This document shows positions 9,276-17,254 of a stretch of 64,000 nucleotides of DNA, in pieces. Position 1 is the first letter of the stretch; the number at the start of each line of letters is the position of its first letter. Both the position numbers and the translations under genes were made by a program. Under the pieces are notes generated by a model that was not told the DNA's origin, did no database searches, and was given only the letters and a program-made list of their open reading frames with translations. Location: the NCBI RefSeq assembly GCF_002368095.1, contig NZ_AP018227.1:3505563-3569562 (forward strand), written 5' to 3'. Source of the DNA: Calothrix parasitica NIES-267 (GTDB lineage: Bacteria; Cyanobacteriota; Cyanobacteriia; Cyanobacteriales; Nostocaceae).

Positions 9276-10673
9276 ATGACCTCAACCCTCACCAAAAACT
9301 CTATTCAAACCGAGAAATTACCTGCTGGTGGTACAAACCCAAATCAATTTGACGTACTCGAAGCTTGGTACCCAATTCACTATATTAACGACTTAGACAA
9401 ATCAAAACTTACCCGTTTTACTATCCTCAACAAAGACGTTGTAATTTGGTGGGATAAAAAAACTTCTGCTTTTAAAGTTTTTGAAGATAAATGTCCCCAT
9501 CGTCTGGTACCTTTATCTGAAGGAAGAATTGCTGAAGATGGATTATTAGAATGTCCCTATCACGGTTGGGCTTTTTCTGGTAATGGTAATTGCGAAAGAA
9601 TTCCTCAACAACCGGAAGGTATAAAAGCCGAAACTTCTCAAAGAGCTTGTGTTAAATCTTTTCCCACATCTGTTAAACAAGGATTATTATTTATCTTTCC
9701 TGGAAATCCAGAAAATGCCGAAAAAATCGAAGTTCCGATTATTGAAGCTATTGAAGAAAATCCAGATGAATGGGTTGTTTTAAATACTTTTCGAGATTTA
9801 CCTTACGACGCTTTAACATTATTAGAAAACGTTATCGATTCGAGTCATATTCCTTTTACTCATCACGCTACAGTTGGTAATAGAGATAGCGTTTCACCAG
9901 TAGAATTAGAATTAGTTGAATCGGGGAAAAATGGTTTTACAGGAATTTGGCAAGATGGGCCAAGAAAAGGTACTTTAGGAAAACAAGATACAAGTTTTAT
10001 TGCACCGGGGTTTGTATGTCATGATTTAACTGCAAAGCAATTAGGTAGAACTTTGACGGTGGTTTATGCTACTCCAATCCGTAAAGGTGAATGTCGTTTA
10101 TTTGCGCGTTTCCCCTTCAAATTTGCTTCAAAACTACCCGCATTTTTTATTAAATTAACTCCACGGTGGTATTCTCACATCAGTAACAATCGGATTTTAG
10201 AAGATGACCAGATTTTTCTGCATTATCAAGAGCGTTTCCTAGAAGAATCCGGGGGAAGTCCTAATTTTAATAAAGCATTTTATCTACCCACCAAAGCTGA
10301 TACTTATGTTTCCGAATTGCGAAAATGGGTAAATGATTATAATGCAAATCCATTCCCTGGAGAGAGTTTACCACCGAGATTATCAACAGAAGAGCTTTTA
10401 GATAGATATCATTCCCATACTAAACATTGTGGAAGTTGTAGAAAAGCACTTGCGAGAATCAAACAATTGAGGATTGCAATTACGGTTCTTGCAGCAGTAA
10501 CTTGGGCAATGATACCCTTAACATCTTCATTCCAAAATGAATCAATAATTTTACCATTATCATTTTCTGCGATATTTCTTTTACTGGGTGGTGTATGGTT
10601 TGGTTTGGGAAGATTAGAACATCGAATGTACCGAGGAGAAGAAGTACCTCCGCGTAATTTACCTAAGAATTAG
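9276..10673 (+). CDS. Rieske oxygenase, pheophorbide a oxygenase (PaO)-like
   Basis: Membrane-anchored Rieske non-heme iron oxygenase of the PaO/TIC55/PTC52 group. The Rieske cluster ligands are C73-P-H75 and C93-P-Y-H96. The mononuclear iron site is in NVIDSSHIPFTHH near 185-200. The CxxC pair HCGSCRK near 387-392, typical of this group, is followed by two hydrophobic helices between about 395 and 445. The length of 465 aa fits. In plants these enzymes act in chlorophyll breakdown or protochlorophyllide oxidation; the substrate here is not known. It is divergent from the kinase-FGE gene with only 86 bases between the two starts, so the promoters overlap. Upstream of the ATG there is no clear Shine-Dalgarno sequence. 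Confidence 0.9.
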   Translation: MTSTLTKNSIQTEKLPAGGTNPNQFDVLEAWYPIHYINDLDKSKLTRFTILNKDVVIWWDKKTSAFKVFEDKCPHRLVPLSEGRIAEDGLLECPYHGWAFSGNGNCERIPQQPEGIKAETSQRACVKSFPTSVKQGLLFIFPGNPENAEKIEVPIIEAIEENPDEWVVLNTFRDLPYDALTLLENVIDSSHIPFTHHATVGNRDSVSPVELELVESGKNGFTGIWQDGPRKGTLGKQDTSFIAPGFVCHDLTAKQLGRTLTVVYATPIRKGECRLFARFPFKFASKLPAFFIKLTPRWYSHISNNRILEDDQIFLHYQERFLEESGGSPNFNKAFYLPTKADTYVSELRKWVNDYNANPFPGESLPPRLSTEELLDRYHSHTKHCGSCRKALARIKQLRIAITVLAAVTWAMIPLTSSFQNESIILPLSFSAIFLLLGGVWFGLGRLEHRMYRGEEVPPRNLPKN

Positions 10674-10724
10674 ATATAGCACTTTTCATTTGAGTACAAT
10701 ACACTTTGATAAACCTCACCCCTT

Positions 10725-10750
10725 CCCCTCTCCAAGATATCGGAGAGGGG
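10725..10750. repeat. Palindromic repeat, CCCCTCTCC ... GGAGAGGGG
   Basis: CCCCTCTCC-AAGATATC-GGAGAGGGG forms a 9-bp stem, preceded by CCTCACCCC. It belongs to the same repeat family as 33232-33256 and 39288-39310 but has a different centre. It lies about 50 bases after the Rieske oxygenase gene and may act as its 3' hairpin. Confidence 0.75.
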
Positions 10751-10879
10751 TGTATTTATTCAACTGAAAATACTGATTTAATTATCTATATGTACTTCAA
10801 GAAAATCTTTAATAGCATAAAATTCTTCAGTTATATCTAATCAAATCTACCTTACCCTGACAGAACTGCACATCCCTCT

Positions 10880-11104
10880 CCTTAACAAGGCTACCGTGTA
10901 CACACAAGTGCTCTCTGCATACGTTTCAGGGATTTTAATCCCCTTAAATCGTCATTGCGAGGAGGAACGACGAAGCAACCGCAAAGTGCTGGGATTGCTT
11001 CGCTTCGCTCGCAATGACAGGTTTTGAGCTATTTTCATCTGAATCCAAAACCCGCTTCCAGGTAGGATTTTCAGACTTGTGTGTACACTGTAGCCTTAAC
11101 AAGG
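10880..11104. mobile_element. MITE-like element A with 11-bp target duplication
   Basis: A 203-bp non-coding element (10891-11093) is bounded by inverted repeats CTACCGTGTACACACAAGT and, as reverse complement of the right end, CTACAGTGTACACACAAGT (18 of 19 match). It is flanked on both sides by CCTTAACAAGG (10880-10890 and 11094-11104). The joined flanks restore a CCCTCTCC ... GGAGAGGG palindrome like those at 33232 and 39288. Inside lies another inverted repeat, GTCATTGCGAGG ... CTCGCAATGAC. There is no transposase, so it would need one in trans. Confidence 0.8.
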
Positions 11105-11265
11105 AGAGGGAACGAGGGTGAGGTTTCTTAATTCTCAAAAAAAAATCAAGAATGCTATAACTGACGTATCAAATTATATAGTTATTATTCCCCCTATTCC
11201 CTTTCTTCTGAAACTTTTCCCCCTAATCTAAATTCTAATTAAATAGCACCATAAATATCTCTACA
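11105..11265. other. Upstream region of the beta-lactamase-fold gene
   Basis: It includes the right arm of the interrupted palindromic repeat (GGGTGAGGTT at 11116-11125) and then AT-rich sequence that should hold the promoter of the gene starting at 11266. No strong ribosome binding site is visible. Confidence 0.4.
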
Positions 11266-12360
11266 ATGTCCGAAATATCTCGTAGAAAATTTATCAAACA
11301 AAGTACAACTGCTTTTATAAGTCTTTCTTCCATCAGCTTACTTAAATTACTATCCGACTCAGTTTCCGCTGCTGAAACAGTAACTGGGAATCTAGAAACG
11401 CAAATCCCCAGGTTGATGAGAAACAACCGAATCCCCGGAATTTCTATAGCAATGATTCGGGATGGAGAATTATTTTGGAATAAAAGCTTTGGGATCAAGC
11501 ACAAATATAGAAAAACATCGGTTAACAACGAAACCATCTTTGCTGCTGCATCTTTGACTAAACCATTGTTTGGTTATGCTGTTTTAAAAATGGCTGAAAG
11601 AGGAGAAATTGATTTAGATGCACCTTTAACAAAATACACTGATAAACCATTAATCCCCGATTCTAGAATTCAAAAAGTAACTGCTCGAAGAGTACTGTCT
11701 CACACCACTGGTTTTCCTAATTGGAGCGGTAGTAAACCAGTGTGGTTCAAGAATAATCCAGGGACAAAATTTGGTTACTCTGGGGAAGGTTTTCTATATT
11801 TACAAAGCGTAGTTGAAAAAATTACCGGACAACCTTTAGAAGAATATTTACAACGGCAAATATTGCAACCTTGGGGAATGAATAGCAGTAGTTTAATTTG
11901 GCAACCAGAATATGCCAATATTGCTAGTTACGGACACAATCGTCAAGGTAAACCCAGAGCAATGAGTAAACCAAAAGCTGCGGTTTCTGCGGGAAGTTTA
12001 CGTACTACTGCTGCTGAATACGCTCAATTCCCTATTGCAATGATGAAACCGGGAACAGTTGATAGTAATTATTTAACAGAAGCAAGTTTACAACAAATGC
12101 TAACTCCCCAGATAAAACTTAGCTATTCCCTCGATTGGGGTTTGGGTTGGGGATTGGAAAGAACCAATAAAGGTAAGTTTTTTTGGCATTGGGGAGACTT
12201 AGTTACTTTTAAAAGTTTCGTTGTCGCTTCTAAGGATTTACGAACGGGAATTGTAATTTTAGCTAACAGTCAAAACGGCTTAAAAATCTGCGAAAGAATT
12301 GTCAATCAAGCCATCGGTGGTAAACATCCAGCATTCAAATATTGGATGATTGATTATTAA
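11266..12360 (+). CDS. Beta-lactamase-fold serine hydrolase, Tat-exported
   Basis: Exported serine hydrolase of the class C beta-lactamase/DD-peptidase/esterase fold. The N-terminus has a twin-arginine signal (SRRKFIK at 5-11, then a hydrophobic stretch and SVSAAE cleavage-like site near 33-37). The active-site motifs are S96-L-T-K99, Y171-S-G and HWGD near 310. The length of 364 aa fits the family. Such enzymes range from penicillin-binding proteins to esterases; which one this is cannot be told from the motifs. The gene stands alone between repeat-rich gaps. A role in peptidoglycan turnover would be plausible, but that is inference. Confidence 0.88.
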   Translation: MSEISRRKFIKQSTTAFISLSSISLLKLLSDSVSAAETVTGNLETQIPRLMRNNRIPGISIAMIRDGELFWNKSFGIKHKYRKTSVNNETIFAAASLTKPLFGYAVLKMAERGEIDLDAPLTKYTDKPLIPDSRIQKVTARRVLSHTTGFPNWSGSKPVWFKNNPGTKFGYSGEGFLYLQSVVEKITGQPLEEYLQRQILQPWGMNSSSLIWQPEYANIASYGHNRQGKPRAMSKPKAAVSAGSLRTTAAEYAQFPIAMMKPGTVDSNYLTEASLQQMLTPQIKLSYSLDWGLGWGLERTNKGKFFWHWGDLVTFKSFVVASKDLRTGIVILANSQNGLKICERIVNQAIGGKHPAFKYWMIDY

Positions 12361-12389
12361 TTATATTTTGTTAAAAATAAAAAACTAAT

Positions 12390-12712
12390 GTAGAGACGTA
12401 GCAGTGCTACGTCTCCATCAATTAGGGTTGATAATAGTCTACTGGTGCGTTTCATAAATTATGAAGGGTCGCGTTTTCTTTCAACCGTCGGGAGACGTAG
12501 CATTAGTCCTTTTCATAATTTCTGAAGGGTTGCGTTTTCTTTGGAAATGTCGGGGGACGTAGCATTAGTCCTTTTCATAAATTATGAAGGGTTGCGTTTT
12601 CTTTGGAAATGTCGGGAGACGTAGCATTAGTCCTTTTCATAAATTATGAAGGGTTGCGTTTTCTTTGGAAATGTCGGGAGACGTTATTTATAACGTCTCT
12701 ACATTACGTCGG
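12390..12712. repeat. Four tandem 61-62-bp repeats ending in a palindrome
   Basis: Units starting at about 12451, 12512, 12574 and 12636 each read TTCATAAATTATGAAGGG, then GCGTTTTCTTTGGAAATGTC, GGGAGACGTAGCATTAG, with few differences. The array is bounded by GTAGAGACGTAGCAGTGCTACGTCTCC at the left and GGGAGACGTTATTTATAACGTCTC at the right. A single copy in reverse orientation is at 19908-19990. There are no variable spacers, so it is not CRISPR. It looks like expansion of a palindromic repeat family. Confidence 0.85.
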
Positions 12713-12896
12713 TAGAAAATAAAACTGTCAAAATTAATGCAATAAACCACTATTCAAAATCATATTTAGAAATGTGATGCTATTTACTCTCTTTCCGCTC
12801 TAAAATTATCGAACAATTGTAGTTGAGTTGAGGAACATTAGCGCAGCGTGTCCTTGCGGACATAAAGCATTTAATAACCTCACCCTTAATCCCTCT

Positions 12897-13062
12897 CCTT
12901 ATCAAGGCTACGGTGTACACACATCTCCTAGATCCCCCCTAACCCCCCTTGAAAAGGGGGGAATCTGAATTAAAGTCCCCCTTTTCAAGGGGGATATAGG
13001 GGGATCTAAACGCTGTGAAAGCAATTTAGAATACTTGTGTGTACGCGGTAGCCTTATCAAGG
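12897..13062. mobile_element. MITE-like element B with 11-bp target duplication
   Basis: A 144-bp element (12908-13051) with ends CTACGGTGTACACACA and, as reverse complement of the right end, CTACCGCGTACACACA (14 of 16 match), related to element A. It is flanked by CCTTATCAAGG at 12897-12907 and 13052-13062. The joined flanks restore CCCTCTCC ... GGAGAGGG. The interior is a large inverted repeat of GATCCCCC and CCCCTTGAAAAGGGGG-type arms, so the transcript would form a long hairpin. It carries no coding sequence. Confidence 0.8.
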
Positions 13063-13082
13063 AGAGGGAAAATACGAAGCAA

Positions 13083-14267
13083 TTATTTAATCTTAGCCAA
13101 CATCATATTAGACTGATTCACATTGAATTTATAGCCAATACCAAAATCCAAAGGCTTAATATCATTATTACTTGCATAAGCCCTTCTCAAATCTGATTGA
13201 TAGCGACTGCTAAATAAACCAATGGGACGACTGTAGCTACCATAAAATTCTAAATCCCATTTAGCACTATCAAAGGATTTTAAAGGCACTCCAGAGTCAT
13301 CTTGCAATACATGACTGCTGGTAGCCAAAATTGTCTTTTTAATACCTGAAAAGCTACTATTATGCATTAAGTAGGAAGCAGCTTTCAGATAGGTTACTGG
13401 TTCGTTAAGTTGACTTACAAACTGTGTCAATTCAGGATGCTTAATTAAACCTGAATTCGATAAATCTGTAGAGAAATAATACAAAGTACGAGGTTCCGAT
13501 TCCCCTTCAGGAACAAAAGCAATTCTTACTCCCGGAACCATTCCTTTCTCAAATTGTTTGACCTGAGCATTTTGGTCTAAACCAATGTATTGTAAATCAA
13601 GGATACGATTATTAGTGCGTGCCATAAACACGTACAAAATTGGTAATACTCCTTGCTTTCGCAAATCAACTTTCATATCATTAGTACGGAAGAAGCTGAA
13701 TTGCAAAATTTCTGATAAAGAACTTCTGGCTTTACTCAATGCAGCATTACTTTGATTTGCAGAAAGTTTAGCAAAATCTGGAACGCTACCTACTGGTTCT
13801 AAACCAACTAAAATTAATTTCTTAGCTTTAGGAAATAAAGAGAAAGAATAAAGAAAATCTGGGCCGCTGAAAGGATAGAAAACAGTTGGAGATTTAGCAT
13901 TAATTGCTTGTAACTCCTTGTCTCTCCAGTTTCTTACCTTCCCTAGCTGTTTATTTTCTAATTTAGACCAGGCATTTTTATAGTAATTTTGGTGAGAATT
14001 CCAACCTCTCACCTGCTGTACTTTAGCTAAAGAACTTTGGCTATCAACTTCCATCCCCGCAAGTAATTTTGCGGTATCGGTTAATTTAGCAGATTTTGCT
14101 TTATTGAATTTAGCTAAAGGGTCTACAGGTTTAGTTGTTTCAGCCTTTTTTGCCGCATTATTATTAATATCATTCTTAGCATTTTCATTAGAACTACAGC
14201 CTTGCAGTAATAATAATGCACTAATACCAGTACCAACAATAGCGGTAAATAATTTATTGCTTTTCAT
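13083..14267 (-). CDS. Conserved lipoprotein of unknown function
   Basis: A 394-aa predicted lipoprotein. The N-terminus is MKSNKLF followed by a hydrophobic stretch and the lipobox LLQGC (Cys at about 24), then a Ser/Asn-rich linker. The mature part holds motifs such as FYPFSGPDFLYS and KKLILVGLEPVGSVPDF, but I do not recognise the family. It lies 69 bases downstream of an APC-type permease on the same strand, so the two may be co-transcribed; a permease-associated or periplasmic role is only a guess. The ATG at 14267 is the natural start because it places the signal peptide at the N-terminus. Confidence 0.8.
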   Translation of the reverse strand: MKSNKLFTAIVGTGISALLLLQGCSSNENAKNDINNNAAKKAETTKPVDPLAKFNKAKSAKLTDTAKLLAGMEVDSQSSLAKVQQVRGWNSHQNYYKNAWSKLENKQLGKVRNWRDKELQAINAKSPTVFYPFSGPDFLYSFSLFPKAKKLILVGLEPVGSVPDFAKLSANQSNAALSKARSSLSEILQFSFFRTNDMKVDLRKQGVLPILYVFMARTNNRILDLQYIGLDQNAQVKQFEKGMVPGVRIAFVPEGESEPRTLYYFSTDLSNSGLIKHPELTQFVSQLNEPVTYLKAASYLMHNSSFSGIKKTILATSSHVLQDDSGVPLKSFDSAKWDLEFYGSYSRPIGLFSSRYQSDLRRAYASNNDIKPLDFGIGYKFNVNQSNMMLAKIK

Positions 14268-14336
14268 GATTGTAGGGTAAAAAATTAAGGTAATTTATCA
14301 GTCCAGCTTCCAGAAGAAAATGATTGTCGCGAAGTA

Positions 14337-15728
14337 TTATCTTTTGTTAAACCGGGTTTGTTTTTGTTCGCTTTGAGATGCAGAAACATAGTTTGCTTCT
14401 TCATTAACTGAAGACCAGCCTAATTTGTTTTTGGAAGCAACAAAATAGACAATCAAACCAACTAACATAGTGAGCATTCCTGTCAATGATTCCGCAGGTT
14501 TATCAATCAAAAGAAACACCAACATCCACGAACTTATTCCTAAAAAGATAAGTGGTGTAAAAGGATAGCCCCAAGTTTGATAAGGTCGGGGTGCTTCGGG
14601 ATATCGAAAACGATAAACAAAAACTCCTAAAACTGTAATGAATGAAGATAATGTGAGAGTAAATCCTAAATAAGTTAGTACTGCTTCAAAGCTAGATGTC
14701 AGTATCAATACAGTAACGATAAATAGCTGTAGCAAAATTGCTAAATATGGAATACCACTACTATTCTTCTTTGCAAGTAGTTTAAATAATGGGATATCTT
14801 CACCAATCGCTTGAGTGACTCTCGGACCTGCTAAAACCATTGAACTGATTGAACTGATTAGCCCTAATGAAATTAGAATACCCATTATTTTTGCTCCCAT
14901 ACCACCAAATATCTGATTGGCTGCTATGTATCCAATTTCCAATTCTCCTGCTAACTTATTAATTGGTGTAGTATGTAAAAATATAAAATTTAATAGTAGA
15001 TATAACCCCATTACAATCAGTGTTCCACCAATTAAAGAACGAGGTAGATTTTTTTCCGGTTCTTCTACTTCACTAGCTAAATAAACTGCTGCATTCCATC
15101 CCGAATATGAATAAGTTACGTAAACCAAAGAAATAGCAAAAGGAGAACTGAATATTAAATTTACGTCTCCAGTGGAAGGTAAAAATCCTAATTGCTGAGG
15201 TTCAGCCAAAAACAAACCGCAGACAATTAAAACTACAATTAGTAGAACTTTCAAAATCGTAAATATCTGTTGAAAATAGCTACCAAATGTTTTGCTTTTA
15301 CCATGAATTAAGGAAACTCCGATAACTACACCTAAAGCAATAACTATTGAAGAAACCAATGGAAACACGCTTTTAAAATATGCTCCCAAAGCCATAGCAG
15401 CGGCTGCTATCGGTGCAGCAAAACCCACAGTTACAGACACCCATCCAGATAAAAAACCAACTACAGGATGATATATCCGAGATAAATAATAGTATTCACC
15501 ACCAGAATAAGGCATTGCAGCACCTAATTCTCCGTAGCTTAAAGCACCGCACAAAGCGAAAATTCCACCCACCATCCATAAGAATAATAGGGTGAAACCA
15601 GATTTTATATCCACAACTTGAAAACCCAAGCTAGTGAATACACCGGTACCTATCATATTGGCCACCACAATACAAGTTGCAGTAAACAAGCCAATTGCTT
15701 GATTATTTTGTTGCTGATTGGAAGACAT
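14337..15728 (-). CDS. APC-family amino acid permease
   Basis: Integral membrane transporter of the amino acid-polyamine-organocation superfamily. The 463-aa protein has about 12 hydrophobic segments. The first carries NMIGTGVFTSLG (about 24-35), the unwound helix-1 substrate site of APC carriers. SYSGWNAAVYLASEVEEPEKN near 207-227 is the conserved helix 6/loop region. The C-terminal tail is short and polar. It resembles the LAT/SteT-like branch; substrate is not readable by eye. The lipoprotein gene follows 69 bases downstream. Upstream lies a 1.5-kb gap. Confidence 0.9.
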   Translation of the reverse strand: MSSNQQQNNQAIGLFTATCIVVANMIGTGVFTSLGFQVVDIKSGFTLLFLWMVGGIFALCGALSYGELGAAMPYSGGEYYYLSRIYHPVVGFLSGWVSVTVGFAAPIAAAAMALGAYFKSVFPLVSSIVIALGVVIGVSLIHGKSKTFGSYFQQIFTILKVLLIVVLIVCGLFLAEPQQLGFLPSTGDVNLIFSSPFAISLVYVTYSYSGWNAAVYLASEVEEPEKNLPRSLIGGTLIVMGLYLLLNFIFLHTTPINKLAGELEIGYIAANQIFGGMGAKIMGILISLGLISSISSMVLAGPRVTQAIGEDIPLFKLLAKKNSSGIPYLAILLQLFIVTVLILTSSFEAVLTYLGFTLTLSSFITVLGVFVYRFRYPEAPRPYQTWGYPFTPLIFLGISSWMLVFLLIDKPAESLTGMLTMLVGLIVYFVASKNKLGWSSVNEEANYVSASQSEQKQTRFNKR

Positions 15729-16122
15729 TAATATTTTTCAGCAATATTACTGAGCTATTCGTGTTTTAAACAACTCATGTTTTAGCTTAGTGAATTACCT
15801 AATAGCATCCTGGGAAATGCCGATATTTGTACGAAGTAAATTCATATTTTTAAGCAAAGTTTTGATTGAATAAGAATTAATACTGACATATTAAGTATAA
15901 AAAAATATTTATATCAACAGCTATCAACCTATAAGCCTCGAAATTCAATCCAACTGCCGTATTCATACGCATTCTTTTATATACTAAGTAAAAAACGCAA
16001 AAGCCTATTGATAGAAAAATATTTAGAGAGGTTTTACCTAATGCTTGACTAGTACATCAGGGCTTAAATAAGGCAACCATTAAAAATGGCTGAAAAGCCC
16101 CAGATATCAAACTTTTTGTCTT

Positions 16123-16164
16123 GGAAATTTGCTCTTGGGGGAAACCCCCAAGACCGCAATTTCC
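16123..16164. repeat. Strong hairpin, TCTTGGGGG-AAA-CCCCCAAGA
   Basis: A perfect 9-bp stem with a 3-base loop (16133-16153) is enclosed by a second 7-bp pairing GGAAATT ... AATTTCC. It is a palindromic repeat or a transcript end; no U-run follows. Confidence 0.7.
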
Positions 16165-16419
16165 GCTACTTCTTACTTTTTACTTCTTACTTCCGCGAAG
16201 CGGTACTAGGTTTATTTTGACCGTTTGTAGAGACGTTATACATAACTTCTCGCTGCATTTGAAAGAAAACAAACCGTCAAAATGAAGTAACAGGTCAGCA
16301 GGTTTATCAAACTTCCATAGTTTTTCGCATGCTTTCTTTCAGATTGAGAAATACTAGTTCTTATGAACTATAAAAAACACCAAAAATTAACAGAGACTTA
16401 GTAATAGGCACTTGCAAGT

Positions 16420-16515
16420 AATAAAATATCCAGCTTTGGGTTCTGCCTTTCAGACAAAACCCCCACTACACTAGGTTTTCTCCGAAATGTATTTTCAGAA
16501 GCTGGATATTTTATT
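16420..16515. ncRNA. Candidate structured RNA or small mobile element
   Basis: The perfect 17-bp arms AATAAAATATCCAGCTT (16420-16436) and AAGCTGGATATTTTATT (16499-16515) are separated by 62 bases. The interior has weaker complementary stretches (AAAACC ... GGTTTT). The right arm runs into TTTTTT on the plus strand. This could be a small RNA with its own terminator or a tiny inverted-repeat element; no promoter was identified. Confidence 0.35.
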
Positions 16516-17254
16516 TTTTGGATCTCCCATAGCTAAAATACTCGTGAAAATAATTTTCAAAGTCAAGTTTAATTGTTGTTGGTGCAATTTATTACGCTGC
16601 ACCTGTTAATTTTAGAAAAAAATTGGGAATAATATCAACACGGTGATGTAAAAATTACAACTTTACTATTCAATACCCAATGTTGCGAATATCTTGAGAG
16701 CAAATAGTTATAAATGAATCATAGTAGAGCCGATTATTCTTTTTACAACACTTTGACCATAAAACGAAAACAAGCAATTAAGTAATTGTTAATCTGCTAC
16801 TTGTAAGTATATTTACGTTAATTTGTTCGTAATTGAATTAAGGTATTTTTTTTAATAGTTAATTAGCAATAAAAATAGGAGAAGACAATATTTTGGTTAT
16901 GAGTAAGTACCGAAATATCCATGTTTATCCACTTATTGCTTATCAAACGAATATTGTTTTTTCTTGTTTTATTGTCTACGTATCTTTGTCAGTGACGTTT
17001 TCTTCCACTAAAGATTAAACTGTGAACAATACTAGAATTCGATAAGACAGTAATGTAATAATATTTTTCCTTATTGAAGGTTGAAGAAAAAGGAGCTTCA
17101 TAAAATTAACCATGAATATCTTTATTTCTTGACCTTAAGCCGATTTATTCAAAAAGTCTATTTTGCGTTTAAGTGAGATTGGCTTTGAAAAAAGGCAGAT
17201 TTATCGTTCATAGCGAATCAATTAATAAAACAAATCTTATATCATAAGGCAACT

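Larger units (their letters stand above)
15729..17254. other. Long 1.5-kb intergenic region
   Basis: It separates the divergent permease and adenylate cyclase genes, and no convincing ORF was found. It contains a hairpin at 16123-16164, a GTAGAGACGTTAT-type repeat at 16229-16250, a 17-bp inverted repeat at 16420-16515, and about 700 bases of AT-rich DNA (16516-17254) that presumably carry the cyclase promoter and a long 5' leader. Confidence 0.6.

Noticed and set aside
10944-11138. 64-codon minus-strand open frame
   Set aside because: It lies almost wholly inside MITE-like element A and reads its inverted repeats; no gene-like features.
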